A DNA stretch of 64,000 nt. It comes from Deltaproteobacteria bacterium (GTDB lineage Bacteria > Acidobacteriota > Thermoanaerobaculia > Multivoradales > JAHZIX01). A model generated the notes under the pieces. The model saw nothing but the letters and a program-made list of their open reading frames with translations, did not search any database and was not told the origin of the DNA. The DNA lies in assembly GCA_022601195.1 (NCBI GenBank), contig JAHZIX010000029.1, positions 434,001 through 498,000 on the forward strand, in the 5' to 3' direction. This document shows positions 1 through 8,998 of the stretch, piece by piece. The position numbers and the translations under genes were made by a program. Within the stretch, counting starts at the first letter, position 1. Each line of letters begins with the position of its first letter.

Positions 1-2712
1 GTTCTCAACTCCCCTCAGCGGTCTCTCGCCGAGCTCCGGAGTCTCCAGGATTGGTACCTCAAGTTCGGCCTATCCTCAGTGGAGGGAGTTTCGGAGGTCG
101 CCTCCGTCGGGGGGTACGTGCGCCAGTACCAGGTCGAGGTGGATCCGGTCAGGCTGAGGGCCTATGGCGTTCCTCTCAGCAAGGTCAGCGCGGCCATCAA
201 ACGCTCCAACATCGATGTCGGCGGACGCCTCTTGGAGATGTCGGAGCGCGAGTACATGGTCCGGGGGCGCGGCTACGTCCAAGAAGTGAAGGATCTCAAG
301 CAGGTCGTTCTGGATGTGGGGCCGGGTGGAACACCCGTGTTGTTGAAGGACGTCGCCAACGTCAACATCGGTCCCGAGATTCGCCGCGGTCTGGCGGATT
401 GGAATGGTGAGGGGGAAACCGTGGGAGGCATCGTCGTGGTGCGGTCCGGCGCAGATACCCTCTCCACCCTGGCGCGGGTCAAGGAGAATCTCGCCGAGCT
501 CAAACAAGGTCTCCCAGCAGATGTGGAGATCGAGGTGGCCTACGATCGCACAGCTCTCATCGAACGCTCTATAGCCACCTTGACCCACACTCTCTTCGTG
601 GAAGGGGTGGTAGTGGCCTTGGTTTGTATCTTCTTTCTCTTCCATCTGCGTTCTGCTTTTGTGGCAATTTTCTCCATTCCTGCGTCTATCCTGCTCTCCT
701 TTCTGATCATGAAATTCCAGGGCTTGGGAGCCAACATCATGTCTCTGGGAGGGATCGCCATTTCCATTGGCGTGTTGGTGGATTCGTCCATCATCATGGT
801 GGAGAACGCACACAAGCATCTAGAAGCTTGGCAGGGCTCTCCGGAAGGTCCAGGGAAAGAGACGCGTTTTCAGGTCATCTTGCGCTCCGCGCGAGAGGTA
901 GGGCCGACTCTGTTCTTTACTCTTCTGGTGATCACGGTTTCCTTCCTGCCGATTTTTACCCTACAAAATCAGGAAGGACGTCTCTTTCGGCCTTTGGCCT
1001 TTGCCAAGACCTATGCCATGGCCACTTCGGCGATTCTTGCCGTCACGGTGATCCCGGTGCTGATTCTGTTCTTCGTGCGGGGACGGGTCCGTAGTGAAGA
1101 GAATCATCCGGTCTCTCGCCTCCTGCGGTTTCTCTACACGCCGTTTCTACGCGGTGCCTTACGATGGCGCTGGGGGGTGATCCTCCTCATGGTGGTGGCT
1201 CTGCTGGTCACCTGGTTTCCCATGCAGCAACTCGGTTCGGAATTCATGCCTCCCCTGTGGGAAGGGGACATCCTTTATATGCCCACGACCTTCCCGGGCC
1301 TCTCCGTCACCAAAGCTCGGGAGATCCTGCAGCAGACGGACAAGATTCTCGCTACTTTTCCGGAGGTCAAATCGGTTTTCGGCAAGATCGGCCGGGCGGA
1401 CACGGCTACCGATCCAGCCCCTTTGTCGATGATCGAGACGACCGTAGTGCTGGCGGACCCAGCCCAGTGGCGGCCGGGAATGACGCCAGAGAAATTGGTC
1501 AAGGAGATGGATCAAGCGTTGCAGTTCCCGGGCCTCACCAACGCTTGGACTATGCCCATCAAAACCCGTATCGACATGCTGTCCACAGGCATCAAGACGC
1601 CGGTGGGTATCAAGTTGGGTGGTCCCGACCTGCTGGAGCTGGAGCGGCTCGCCAAAGAGGTCGAAGCGGTGGTTCGCCCCCTGCCCGGAACCCTCTCTGC
1701 CTACGCCGAGCGGGTCATGGGAGGGAGCTACCTGGACTTCGATATCGATCGCTCAGGGGCCGCCCGGTTTGGCCTGACGGTTGGGGATGTGCAGGACGTC
1801 ATTCAATCCGCTGTTGGGGGAATGAACGTATCCTGGACGGTCGAGGGGTTGGAGCGGTACCCCATTAACGTTCGCTACCCCCGGGCGTTGCGGGATGACC
1901 CGGCGTCCCTCAAGGAGATCCTGGTCGCTACTCCCTCCGGGGCTCAAGTTCCTCTGGGGCAATTGGCAGAGCTTCATTTACGATCCGGACCACCGAGCAT
2001 CAAGTCAGAAAATGCCCGGCCCAACGCTTGGGTGTATGTAGATCTGCGGGGAATCGACATCGGCACTTGGGTGGAGCGCGCCCGGCGGGAAGTGGCTGAG
2101 CGAGTCGATCTTCCCGCAGGGTACACGCTGTTCTGGTCCGGCCAGTTCGAATACATGCAGCGAGCTCGCCAGCGGTTGCTTCTGATCGTTCCTCTCACTC
2201 TGTTCTTGATCTTCTTGATCCTCTACATTCATACCCGTTCGTGGGTGAAGACTCTCATTGTGCTCGCCGCCATCCCATTTTCCCTGGTGGGTTCGATTTG
2301 GCTTCTGTACCTCCTGGGTTACAACACCTCCATCGCCGTTTGGGTGGGGTTGATCGCTCTGGCTGGGCTAGCTGCGGAGACCGGTGTAGTGATGCTTCTC
2401 TACCTCGACCTGGCTTACGAAGAGAGATTGCAGCAGGGGCGTATGAGGACGTTGGCGGATCTTCGGGCAGCGGTGGACCACGGTGCCGTGCAACGGATCC
2501 GGCCGAAAATGATGACCGTGCTGGCAACTCTTCTTTCTCTCCTCCCTATTCTGTGGGCTACCGGCACCGGTGCCGACGTCATGCGCCGTATCGCAGCGCC
2601 CATGGTGGGGGGAGTGGTGACTTCGTTCTTGGGAGAGCTGTTGGTGTTCCCCGTGATCTATTTTCTCTGGCGTTCCCGGGGTCTAAGAAAAGAAGAGAGC
2701 AAAACCTTTTGA
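1..2712 (+). CDS. cusA: CusA/CzcA-type heavy-metal efflux RND transporter, 5'-truncated by window edge
   Basis: Inner-membrane proton/metal antiporter of the HME-RND family, which pumps metal ions (probably Cu(I)/Ag(I)) from the periplasm out through an outer-membrane channel. The frame is open to base 1 and reads LRSLQDWYLKFGLSSVEGV upstream of the first possible internal start (GTG at 79), so the gene begins outside the window. Visible parts are periplasmic porter segments, the transmembrane run with the HME-type motif SIGVLVDSSIIMVENAHKH where the proton-relay Asp lies, a second porter domain and a final four-helix bundle (LTLFLIFLILYIHTRSW onward). It is followed after 57 bp by a DUF3347 copper-binding protein. 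The metal is inferred from the family and from that neighbour; CusB- and CusC-like partners would lie to the left. Confidence 0.93.
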   Translation, partial: VLNSPQRSLAELRSLQDWYLKFGLSSVEGVSEVASVGGYVRQYQVEVDPVRLRAYGVPLSKVSAAIKRSNIDVGGRLLEMSEREYMVRGRGYVQEVKDLKQVVLDVGPGGTPVLLKDVANVNIGPEIRRGLADWNGEGETVGGIVVVRSGADTLSTLARVKENLAELKQGLPADVEIEVAYDRTALIERSIATLTHTLFVEGVVVALVCIFFLFHLRSAFVAIFSIPASILLSFLIMKFQGLGANIMSLGGIAISIGVLVDSSIIMVENAHKHLEAWQGSPEGPGKETRFQVILRSAREVGPTLFFTLLVITVSFLPIFTLQNQEGRLFRPLAFAKTYAMATSAILAVTVIPVLILFFVRGRVRSEENHPVSRLLRFLYTPFLRGALRWRWGVILLMVVALLVTWFPMQQLGSEFMPPLWEGDILYMPTTFPGLSVTKAREILQQTDKILATFPEVKSVFGKIGRADTATDPAPLSMIETTVVLADPAQWRPGMTPEKLVKEMDQALQFPGLTNAWTMPIKTRIDMLSTGIKTPVGIKLGGPDLLELERLAKEVEAVVRPLPGTLSAYAERVMGGSYLDFDIDRSGAARFGLTVGDVQDVIQSAVGGMNVSWTVEGLERYPINVRYPRALRDDPASLKEILVATPSGAQVPLGQLAELHLRSGPPSIKSENARPNAWVYVDLRGIDIGTWVERARREVAERVDLPAGYTLFWSGQFEYMQRARQRLLLIVPLTLFLIFLILYIHTRSWVKTLIVLAAIPFSLVGSIWLLYLLGYNTSIAVWVGLIALAGLAAETGVVMLLYLDLAYEERLQQGRMRTLADLRAAVDHGAVQRIRPKMMTVLATLLSLLPILWATGTGADVMRRIAAPMVGGVVTSFLGELLVFPVIYFLWRSRGLRKEESKTF

Positions 2713-2769
2713 AGGAATCTTTCTGTACTAGCAATATTGACCACCTAGACTCAATAGGAGATTTGAAAC

Positions 2770-3312
2770 ATGAAATCGATCTGGACTAACTCTTTCGCTA
2801 AAGCCACCTTCGCTGCAACCTCTCTTCTGCTCCTCGCAGTCTTTGCATGGGCGCACTTTGCGACCGCCGACCAAGGAGAGAACCGCGATCCTCTGGTAGA
2901 GATTTTCGAGCACTATGAAGGCGTTCGCCTGGTACTCCTCCATGACAATACGGAAGGCGTGACCGCCCACGCCACCCAAACCAAAGTTGCCGCGCAAGGT
3001 TTGCAAAAGAAGTTCGACGTCCACGGGGTGGAGGCGGATTCGGACCAAGCCGCAGCGATTCTGGAGCAGATACCAGTCGTTGTCGCGGCCGCTGAGGCCC
3101 TGGCCGGAGCGGAAGATGTGGATACCGCTCGGGATGCCTTTCATGCTCTCACCAAACCACTGTTGGAAATTCGCAAAGCCGCACCGGTAGAAAGTGCAAT
3201 GGTCGCCTTCTGCCCCATGGCCGGGAAATCTTGGTTGCAGCCGGAAGGGGAGATCGGCAATCCCTACTATGGCCAGTCCATGGCTAAATGCGGAGCCTTC
3301 GTCGAGGAGTAA
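2770..3312 (+). CDS. DUF3347 domain periplasmic (copper-binding) protein
   Basis: 180-residue exported protein with an N-terminal hydrophobic segment (residues 14-32), an Ala-rich helical body and a C-terminal motif in which C148-P-M150 is followed by W155-L-Q and N164-P-Y-Y and ends with M171-A-K-C174-G. This arrangement is typical of DUF3347 domains, which occur as stand-alone periplasmic proteins or fused to CusB-like adaptors and are thought to bind copper through Cys/Met. The start is fixed by AGGAG seven bases or so upstream of ATG. It directly follows the CusA-type pump, so a role in handing metal to the pump is likely but inferred. Here it is a separate gene, not a CusB fusion. Confidence 0.75.
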   Translation: MKSIWTNSFAKATFAATSLLLLAVFAWAHFATADQGENRDPLVEIFEHYEGVRLVLLHDNTEGVTAHATQTKVAAQGLQKKFDVHGVEADSDQAAAILEQIPVVVAAAEALAGAEDVDTARDAFHALTKPLLEIRKAAPVESAMVAFCPMAGKSWLQPEGEIGNPYYGQSMAKCGAFVEE

Positions 3313-3411
3313 TTCCCTGGTTTTTCATCGCAAGGGAGTCGCCCCCGGCGAAATTTTCGTAGCTATGCCATTCGGGCCGCCTTGATGCTACCGATTTGGG
3401 TGGGGGTTTGA

Positions 3412-3417
3412 TACGAT
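3412..3417 (+). promoter_or_regulatory. -10-like hexamer TACGAT, possible leaderless start
   Basis: TACGAT ends six bases before ATG 3424 and no Shine-Dalgarno sequence is present. Transcription would then start at or next to the ATG. No convincing -35 element is visible. See the finding on leaderless starts. Confidence 0.35.
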
Positions 3418-3423
3418 GAGAAA

Positions 3424-4236
3424 ATGATTTTGACTTGCCAAAAAAATATTCTCTCTATCTCTCAAAAAACGACCCGCTGGCAAAATACAGACTTCCCTCG
3501 CCGAGCTTTCTCGATGCTGCCAATCTGGTTGCTGTGCTGTATGGGGATCTCCGCTCAGGGACAGGAACTCATTACGGACCGCCCAGATTTCACCGAAAGT
3601 GGAGTGGTGGTTCCCACCGGCTCCCTACAGATCGAGGCTGGAGTCACTTTCGAAGATGGTGGCGACGGCGATGAGACCATCTCCAGCCCTGAGCTGCTGT
3701 TGCGTTGGGGATTCGTGGAGAGGTTGGAGTTGCGAATCGGGGTTCCCGATTGGGTCGATCAGAGGAGAGGCACATCTGGGATTTCCGATGGCTCCCTCGG
3801 TGTCAAATGGCAGTTGGGTCCCACGTCCGCCGGATGGGACCTGGGCCTGATCGGCACCGTGAGCCTGCCCCTCGGGGACCAGAGAAATACCAGCGATGAG
3901 GTTGATCCAGACCTGATTGTTACTGCTGGGCGGGATCTCTCCGAGCTGTGGTCCCTCGGAGGTCAAGTGGGGGTAGGAAGGGAAACCGCCGGCGCCGATC
4001 ACGAGACCGTGCTGAGCGCCACCTTGGTGCTGGGGCGCGCCTTGGGGGAACGAGGTGGGCTTTTCCTGGAGTTCGCTGCCGAGGACCGGGAAGAGGGAGG
4101 CACCGCGGTGCTCTTTCACCACGGCTTTACCTACCTCGTCACTCCAACCTTCCAGTGGGATGTTCATGCTGGCGTGGGACTGACTGACGATGCGCCAGAC
4201 TTTCTCATCGGCCTGGGCTTCAGTTGGCGCCCCTAG
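3424..4236 (+). CDS. outer-membrane beta-barrel protein, MetA-pathway-of-phenol-degradation-like (transporter family)
   Basis: 270 residues. After a signal peptide (hydrophobic core MLPIWLLCCMGISAQG, about residues 31-46) comes the family's characteristic opening ELITDRPDFTESGVVVPTGS. Alternating beta strands follow (LLLRWGFVERLELRIGVP, VKWQLGPTS, LGLIGTVSLPLG) up to a terminal strand FLIGLGFSWRP. Such proteins are predicted 12-16-strand outer-membrane barrels of unknown cargo. The ATG at 3424 leaves a long pre-signal region; an internal ATG at 3514 (residue 31) would give a conventional signal peptide. The 3424 start is supported only by a -10-like hexamer six bases upstream. Placement behind cusA and DUF3347 suggests a link with metal export, but this is not shown. 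Confidence 0.6.
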   Translation: MILTCQKNILSISQKTTRWQNTDFPRRAFSMLPIWLLCCMGISAQGQELITDRPDFTESGVVVPTGSLQIEAGVTFEDGGDGDETISSPELLLRWGFVERLELRIGVPDWVDQRRGTSGISDGSLGVKWQLGPTSAGWDLGLIGTVSLPLGDQRNTSDEVDPDLIVTAGRDLSELWSLGGQVGVGRETAGADHETVLSATLVLGRALGERGGLFLEFAAEDREEGGTAVLFHHGFTYLVTPTFQWDVHAGVGLTDDAPDFLIGLGFSWRP

Positions 4237-4403
4237 CCACTGTAAAAAACGAGGCTGTCGTGGTGTTTCCAGAGACCGAGTCAGATGGCACGCCTCGGAA
4301 GAGGTAGTGACGCAACAGCCGAGGGGGGCACTAGAGGATTTCAGCAGAAGGCCCCGGAAGGATCTTGGCCTTCCGAGGCTGAACGGTTCTGGTCAGCTGG
4401 GCT

Positions 4404-4724
4404 CTAGAAGCACCAGGCCCTGTTGCTTGCCCAGATACAGCGGTCTACGGGGCAACCCGCTGCTGCTGCTTCGTCGGCTTCGCACTCACGGATTTTCTTC
4501 TGCTTTTTGGGTAAATCCAGGAAATCCATTTCCAAGTCCGAAAAATCCACGACGATAGACTGGGCTGTTTCAGCGGTCTCTGCCGGAGTCTCGGTGGCAA
4601 CCTCTGTGGCAGGTTGGATTTCAACTGAAGGTGTGGTTGGAGACTCTGCGACGGCAGAGAGAGTTGGAAGCAGGAAGATCCCGGTTAGGGCCAAGGTAAA
4701 GGTTAGAGCTTTTGCGCTGTTCAT
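4404..4724 (-). CDS. small secreted Cys-containing hypothetical protein
   Basis: 106 residues starting MNSAKALTFTLALTGIF, a clean signal peptide with likely cleavage after SAVA. A Pro/Thr/Glu-rich linker and the acidic stretch VDFSDLEMDFLDLPKKQKK follow. The end carries four cysteines spaced C-x9-C-x4-C-x8-C, closing with WCF. The start was chosen because GGGAGG lies six bases upstream; a longer frame reaches 4853 but has no ribosome site and a non-secretory N-terminus. The family was not recognised. The cysteines suggest two disulfides or a bound metal in the periplasm. Confidence 0.65.
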   Translation of the reverse strand: MNSAKALTFTLALTGIFLLPTLSAVAESPTTPSVEIQPATEVATETPAETAETAQSIVVDFSDLEMDFLDLPKKQKKIRECEADEAAAAGCPVDRCIWASNRAWCF

Positions 4725-4919
4725 GATGTCCTCCCGGTAGGTTTGCGGAATATGCGTCATGAACAATAAGTGATTGAGTGAGAGATTGCTAGGCTTCTTT
4801 GAGAACACCGTCGAAGGTTTGAGGTGGATCGTCCGGTTCCACCCATCGATCAATCGATCAAACCAGTCGGCAACCGAAGAGTGGATGACCGAGACAGAGA
4901 GTCGCCGACAGCCGTGCAG

Positions 4920-6647
4920 CTAGTCGGCGCTAGCTCGCAGCTTGGCAGTGGCCTCGAAGTCAATCTCGTAGTGACCAGGCAAGCGAACTCGTTGAGAAGG
5001 TGAGCCAAGGTAGTTGATGGCTACACCATAGATCTTGCGGGAGCTTTCAATGGACACGTAGCCGTTTATGACGTCTTGGAGTACGAGAAGAGGGTCTCGT
5101 TGCTGGGGCTCTCCGTATCCCCCACCACCTGGAGGGTCCATAGAGATCACCGCGCCCGGCTCCATCCATAGGATGGTCTTGGGAGCCGCTTTTTCGTCGT
5201 TGAGGCGGAATTCACCGAGTTGCCCCGGAAGCCCTCCCTGAAGACCGGGAGCAGCGTACTTCGTGCGATCGACCATTCCGGAGACGCTCCAGGTGTCGTG
5301 GCCCAAGTGGGCGAAGTCGGTAGCTTGGCCGAGGCCTCCCCGAAATTTGCCAGGCCCGCCGGAGTCGGTCCGCAAAGCTCGTTTGAGCTGGAGAATTGGC
5401 GCCTGGGTCTCCATGACTTCCGCGGGCACTCCAGCTACTCCGCTGGGGAAGCCGGTGGTGTTCAAGCCGTCCTTGTTGGGGCGGGCGCCGGTACCTCCCA
5501 GTTGAAAGAGGGTGAAGTTCGCCGGTTGCCGAGTCTGAGGCCACGTGGCTCGCCAAATGCTCATCCAGGCGGCATCGGCGCCACCAGCGATCACCCGCTC
5601 AGGGATCGCCTGGGCTAGAGCTCCGAAGATCAATCCAGGAATGAGGTGCCCTACCAGGTGCCGAGAGGCCACCGCCGCGGGCTCGCTACAGTTCAAGATA
5701 CTGCCTTCCGGGGCACGGATGTGGACTGGTCGAAAGGAACCTTCGTTATGAGGCACTTCGGGGCTGATCGCCGCCTTGACCGCAAAGGAGGCATACCCTT
5801 TGGTGTAGTTGAGAACAACATTGATGCCCCTTGGGCTTTGGGGAGACGAGCCGGCGAAGTCGATATGAATATCTCCTTCCTCAACCGTCACGGCGACCTT
5901 GAGGAGCACCGGTTCTTCGAAACCGTCGCTGGCTACTTCGTGGAGGTAGCGGCCATTGGGGACCCCTTGCAGGGCCTTTCTCAGTGCTCCTTCGGATCGC
6001 TCAATAATCTCATCAGCCAACGGATCGATGGTTTCCAAGTGAAACTCGTCCATCATCTGCAGGAGGCTGCGGGCTCCAACGGCATTGGACGAAGTTTGAG
6101 CATAGAGATCTCCCACCGTCTCGTCCGGGGTACGGACATTGGCACGGATGATCTTTAGCAGCTCCCGGTTGGGCTTACCTCGATGAAAGAGCTTGGTGAT
6201 GGGGACCCGTAGTCCTTCCTCGAAAACTTCTCTGGCCTCGGCGGACAGGATGCGTCCGCCAATATCTGGTGCATGGCAGCAATTAGCAAAGTAGGCGACG
6301 ATCTTGGAATCCCGAAAGACCGGGGTCAGGACGGTGAAGTCGTTCACTTGGCCAGCGGTTTGCCATGGATCGTTGGTAACCAGCACATCGCCCGGCTCGA
6401 GACTCTCCGGTGGATAAGCCTCGAGGAAGTGAATGGCTCCCGTAGCCATGGGGTTGATGTGCCCAGGAGTTCCGGTAAGGGATTGGCCGATCATCCAACC
6501 TCGGGTATCGAAAACGCCGCAGGCTAGGTCGAGGGACTCTCGGACGATGGTGCTGAAGGCGGTGCGAACCAGGGTCGTTTGTTGCTCGTTGGCAACGGAT
6601 AGCAGTCGGTTCCAAAGGACTTCGAGTTGGATGGGGTCCAGTGCCAC
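4920..6647 (-). CDS. hyuB: hydantoinase/oxoprolinase subunit B (HyuB family)
   Basis: 575 residues, the usual length for HyuB. The N-terminus MALDPIQLEVLWNRLLSVANEQ, the PGHINPMATG segment, VLVTNDPW and the C-terminal glycine-rich part (GGPGKFRGGLGQ, MDPPGGGGYGEP) are hallmarks of the hydantoinase B / N-methylhydantoinase / 5-oxoprolinase beta subunit. With HyuA it forms an ATP-dependent cytoplasmic amidohydrolase that opens five-membered cyclic imides or lactams. Its start lies 2 bp after the HyuA stop, so the pair is translationally coupled in the order A-B. The substrate (hydantoin, 5-oxoproline or other) cannot be told from sequence alone. Confidence 0.92.
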   Translation of the reverse strand: MALDPIQLEVLWNRLLSVANEQQTTLVRTAFSTIVRESLDLACGVFDTRGWMIGQSLTGTPGHINPMATGAIHFLEAYPPESLEPGDVLVTNDPWQTAGQVNDFTVLTPVFRDSKIVAYFANCCHAPDIGGRILSAEAREVFEEGLRVPITKLFHRGKPNRELLKIIRANVRTPDETVGDLYAQTSSNAVGARSLLQMMDEFHLETIDPLADEIIERSEGALRKALQGVPNGRYLHEVASDGFEEPVLLKVAVTVEEGDIHIDFAGSSPQSPRGINVVLNYTKGYASFAVKAAISPEVPHNEGSFRPVHIRAPEGSILNCSEPAAVASRHLVGHLIPGLIFGALAQAIPERVIAGGADAAWMSIWRATWPQTRQPANFTLFQLGGTGARPNKDGLNTTGFPSGVAGVPAEVMETQAPILQLKRALRTDSGGPGKFRGGLGQATDFAHLGHDTWSVSGMVDRTKYAAPGLQGGLPGQLGEFRLNDEKAAPKTILWMEPGAVISMDPPGGGGYGEPQQRDPLLVLQDVINGYVSIESSRKIYGVAINYLGSPSQRVRLPGHYEIDFEATAKLRASAD

Positions 6648-6649
6648 GG

Positions 6650-8788
6650 TTATTCCCCCCCTGCTGGCATCCGGACTACCAGATTGAGGTGCCGGTCAAT
6701 TTCGCACTGGCCACCAGGACCCACGATCACCGTCGACTCTCTCTCCTCGACAATGGCCGGGCCCGCGAATCGGCTGCCTGCTCGCAGCCGGTAGCGATCG
6801 TAGACCGATGTTTCCAAGAACCCATTCACTTCCGGGAAAAAGGCTTGGCGGTAGTTCTTGCGTCCCTCGGCAGCCGATTGGCTCGGTGTGTCCTGCGGAG
6901 CCCTATTCGCCTCCTCAGCGGAGCCTTCTTGTTCCACTCGAAGACGGACCTGAGGAGTCGGGCCGGAGGAGACGACTCGCCAATTGAGGATCTCGACTCG
7001 CACCGGCGGCCCGGGTCGTTCGTAGAGCTCCCGGTAGACCTCCTCGAAGCGAGTCTTCAAGGGGTTTCTTGCGCTTGGGCCGAGCTCGCCCGAGGCCACT
7101 TCCACGGCGATCTCGTGGCCTTGCCCAACGTAGCGCATATCGACTTCTCTGCGGTGAGCGATGTCGGATTCCGGAACTCCGGACCGTGCCAGAAGCGCTT
7201 CCCCTTCGGTTTCCATCGCTCTGAAGAGGTCGTTTACGCGGTCCCAGTCGATCTCCTCGAGCTGAATGACCCAGGTGCGCACGAAGTCGAAAGAGAGAGG
7301 GGCGGTCAGAAATCCCACCGTACTCATGACTCCCGCCCCAAGGGGAGCCAGGAGGGTCGGTGAACCCAATGCGAGAGCGATGCGGTAGGCGTGAACCGGT
7401 CCAGCACCTCCGAAGGCGAACAGGGGAAAGCGGCGGGGATCTTTCCCTCGCTCCAAGGCATGCACCCGCGCGGCGTTGGCCATGTTCTCGTTGGCGACTT
7501 GGTGGATGCCCCAAGCCGCTTCCTCGACCTTCAAACCCAATGGTTTGGCGATCAGCTCTTCGATGGCGCGACGGGCCCGTTCTACATCCAGGAGCATCTC
7601 GCCTCCCAGAAAGAAGTTCGGGTCGAGGTAGCCCAAAACCAGGTTGGCATCGGTGATGGTGGGTAGCTCACCCCCCCGGTTGTAGCAGGCAGGGCCAGGA
7701 GCGGCGCCCGCTGAATCGGGGCCGGCCTTGAGCAAGCCGAGGGTGTCGACGCGGGCGATGGAGCCTCCACCGGTGCCGATTTCTATCAGCTCGATGACTG
7801 GAATCTTGATGGGAAGACCAGAGCCCCTGGCAAACCGGTAGACCCGATCCACTTCAAACTCATGAGCCAGGAGAGGTTGACCCTTGTCGATGACACAGAT
7901 CTTGGCGGTGGTTCCACCCATGTCAAAGGAGATCAGGTCCTGGTAGCCAGCGGCTCGACCATAGGATTGAGCTGCCAGAGCCCCCGCTGCCGGGCCGGAC
8001 TCCAGCAACCGCACCGGGAAACGCACCGCGGTATCTACGGTAGCGATTCCTCCACTCGACAGCATGAGGTAAAAGCTTCCGGAGAAGTCGAGGTTTTCCA
8101 ATCTTGCCTCGAGGCGCCGGAGGTAGGTGTCCACCAATTCTTGAACATAAACGTTGGCAATCGTGGTGGAAGCCCGCTCGTACTCACGGATCTCGGGGAC
8201 GATGTCGGAGGAGATGGAGACTCGAAGCTGCGGGGCGGCCTTCCTCAGCACTTCGGCAGCTGTCTGCTCCGGTTGCGGATTCGTGAAGCTGTGAAGGAAA
8301 GCTACCGCCACAGCTTCGATGCCGTTGCTGGCCAGTTCTCTTGCGAGCTCTTCCACCTCGTGGGTATCGAGCTCTCGGTGAGTGGTGCCGTCTTGGCGAG
8401 TTCGCTGGCCAACTTCGAACCGTAGGTAGCGGGGAACCAAGGGAGTTGGTTGCTCGAGCATCAAGTCATAGAGGTCATAGCGAGATTCACGGCCAATCTC
8501 GATGGAATCACGAAAGCCTTCCGTGGTGATGAGGGCTGTCTTGGCCCCTTTGCGCTCGATGATGGCATTGGTGACGAGAGTCGTGCCATGAATGAGATGG
8601 CTGAGCTCCCCGGCCGAGATAGCCATTGATTCCAGGGCGCCTCGAAGCACTGTTTCCACGGCCTTCGAGGGATCTTCTGGAGTCGTTAGGGTCTTGCCGA
8701 TGTGAAAGGCACCGGTTCGCGAATCGACCACGATGAGATCGGTGAAAGTGCCGCCAATATCGGCGCCAGCGCGGAAATTTTGGGTCAT
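6650..8788 (-). CDS. hyuA: hydantoinase/oxoprolinase subunit A (HyuA family)
   Basis: 712 residues from the start MTQNFRAGADIGGTFTDLIVVD, which holds the DxGGTxTD phosphate-binding signature of the ASKHA-fold HyuA subunit. Further family blocks are LIHGTTLVTNAIIER, DMGGTTAKICVIDKG, GPGPACY-like APGPACYNRGG and FAFGGAGPVHA. It binds ATP and works with HyuB. The frame is open to 8968, but the extra 60 residues are low-complexity and run through a perfect 13-bp inverted repeat. The ATG at 8788 also lies nine bases after CATAAT and fits the family's usual start, so it is preferred. Confidence 0.92.
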   Translation of the reverse strand: MTQNFRAGADIGGTFTDLIVVDSRTGAFHIGKTLTTPEDPSKAVETVLRGALESMAISAGELSHLIHGTTLVTNAIIERKGAKTALITTEGFRDSIEIGRESRYDLYDLMLEQPTPLVPRYLRFEVGQRTRQDGTTHRELDTHEVEELARELASNGIEAVAVAFLHSFTNPQPEQTAAEVLRKAAPQLRVSISSDIVPEIREYERASTTIANVYVQELVDTYLRRLEARLENLDFSGSFYLMLSSGGIATVDTAVRFPVRLLESGPAAGALAAQSYGRAAGYQDLISFDMGGTTAKICVIDKGQPLLAHEFEVDRVYRFARGSGLPIKIPVIELIEIGTGGGSIARVDTLGLLKAGPDSAGAAPGPACYNRGGELPTITDANLVLGYLDPNFFLGGEMLLDVERARRAIEELIAKPLGLKVEEAAWGIHQVANENMANAARVHALERGKDPRRFPLFAFGGAGPVHAYRIALALGSPTLLAPLGAGVMSTVGFLTAPLSFDFVRTWVIQLEEIDWDRVNDLFRAMETEGEALLARSGVPESDIAHRREVDMRYVGQGHEIAVEVASGELGPSARNPLKTRFEEVYRELYERPGPPVRVEILNWRVVSSGPTPQVRLRVEQEGSAEEANRAPQDTPSQSAAEGRKNYRQAFFPEVNGFLETSVYDRYRLRAGSRFAGPAIVEERESTVIVGPGGQCEIDRHLNLVVRMPAGGE

Positions 8789-8797
8789 GGCGAGTGC

Positions 8798-8803
8798 ATT
8801 ATG
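8798..8803 (-). promoter_or_regulatory. -10-like hexamer CATAAT for hyuAB, possible leaderless start
   Basis: On the minus strand CATAAT is followed by nine bases and then the hyuA ATG, with no Shine-Dalgarno sequence between them. This would place the transcript start close to the start codon. Confidence 0.4.
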
Positions 8804-8822
8804 GCCCGAATTTGCGCCCCTA

Positions 8823-8858
8823 GCCCCCTTCTCACCACGAAGTCTGTGAGAAGGGGGC
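8823..8858. repeat. perfect 13-bp inverted repeat with 10-nt loop
   Basis: GCCCCCTTCTCAC (8823-8835) pairs perfectly with GTGAGAAGGGGGC (8846-8858). No T-tract follows on either strand, so it is not a standard intrinsic terminator. It separates the NTF2-like gene from hyuA, both read leftward, and could attenuate read-through or be a dispersed palindromic element. Confidence 0.7.
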
Positions 8859-8998
8859 AGGGGGAGTCTGAAAGGTCCTTTGTGTTCGGTGGGTTCGACG
8901 CTGACATCTGGCAGGCCGCCAGGCCCCGAGGAAGTTTGAGGATGAAAGGAAAGGGAGAAACTAGACAACCTCCCTCGGCCCCTTCAGCCGATTCCTTT

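Noticed and set aside
76..819. 247-residue open frame on the minus strand
   Set aside because: It is His-rich and antisense to the CusA-type gene. The His residues are a by-product of the complementary Val/Met codons.
8789..8968. N-terminal extension of HyuA by 60 residues
   Set aside because: It reads through a perfect inverted repeat, is low-complexity and precedes the family's normal start at the DxGGTxTD motif.
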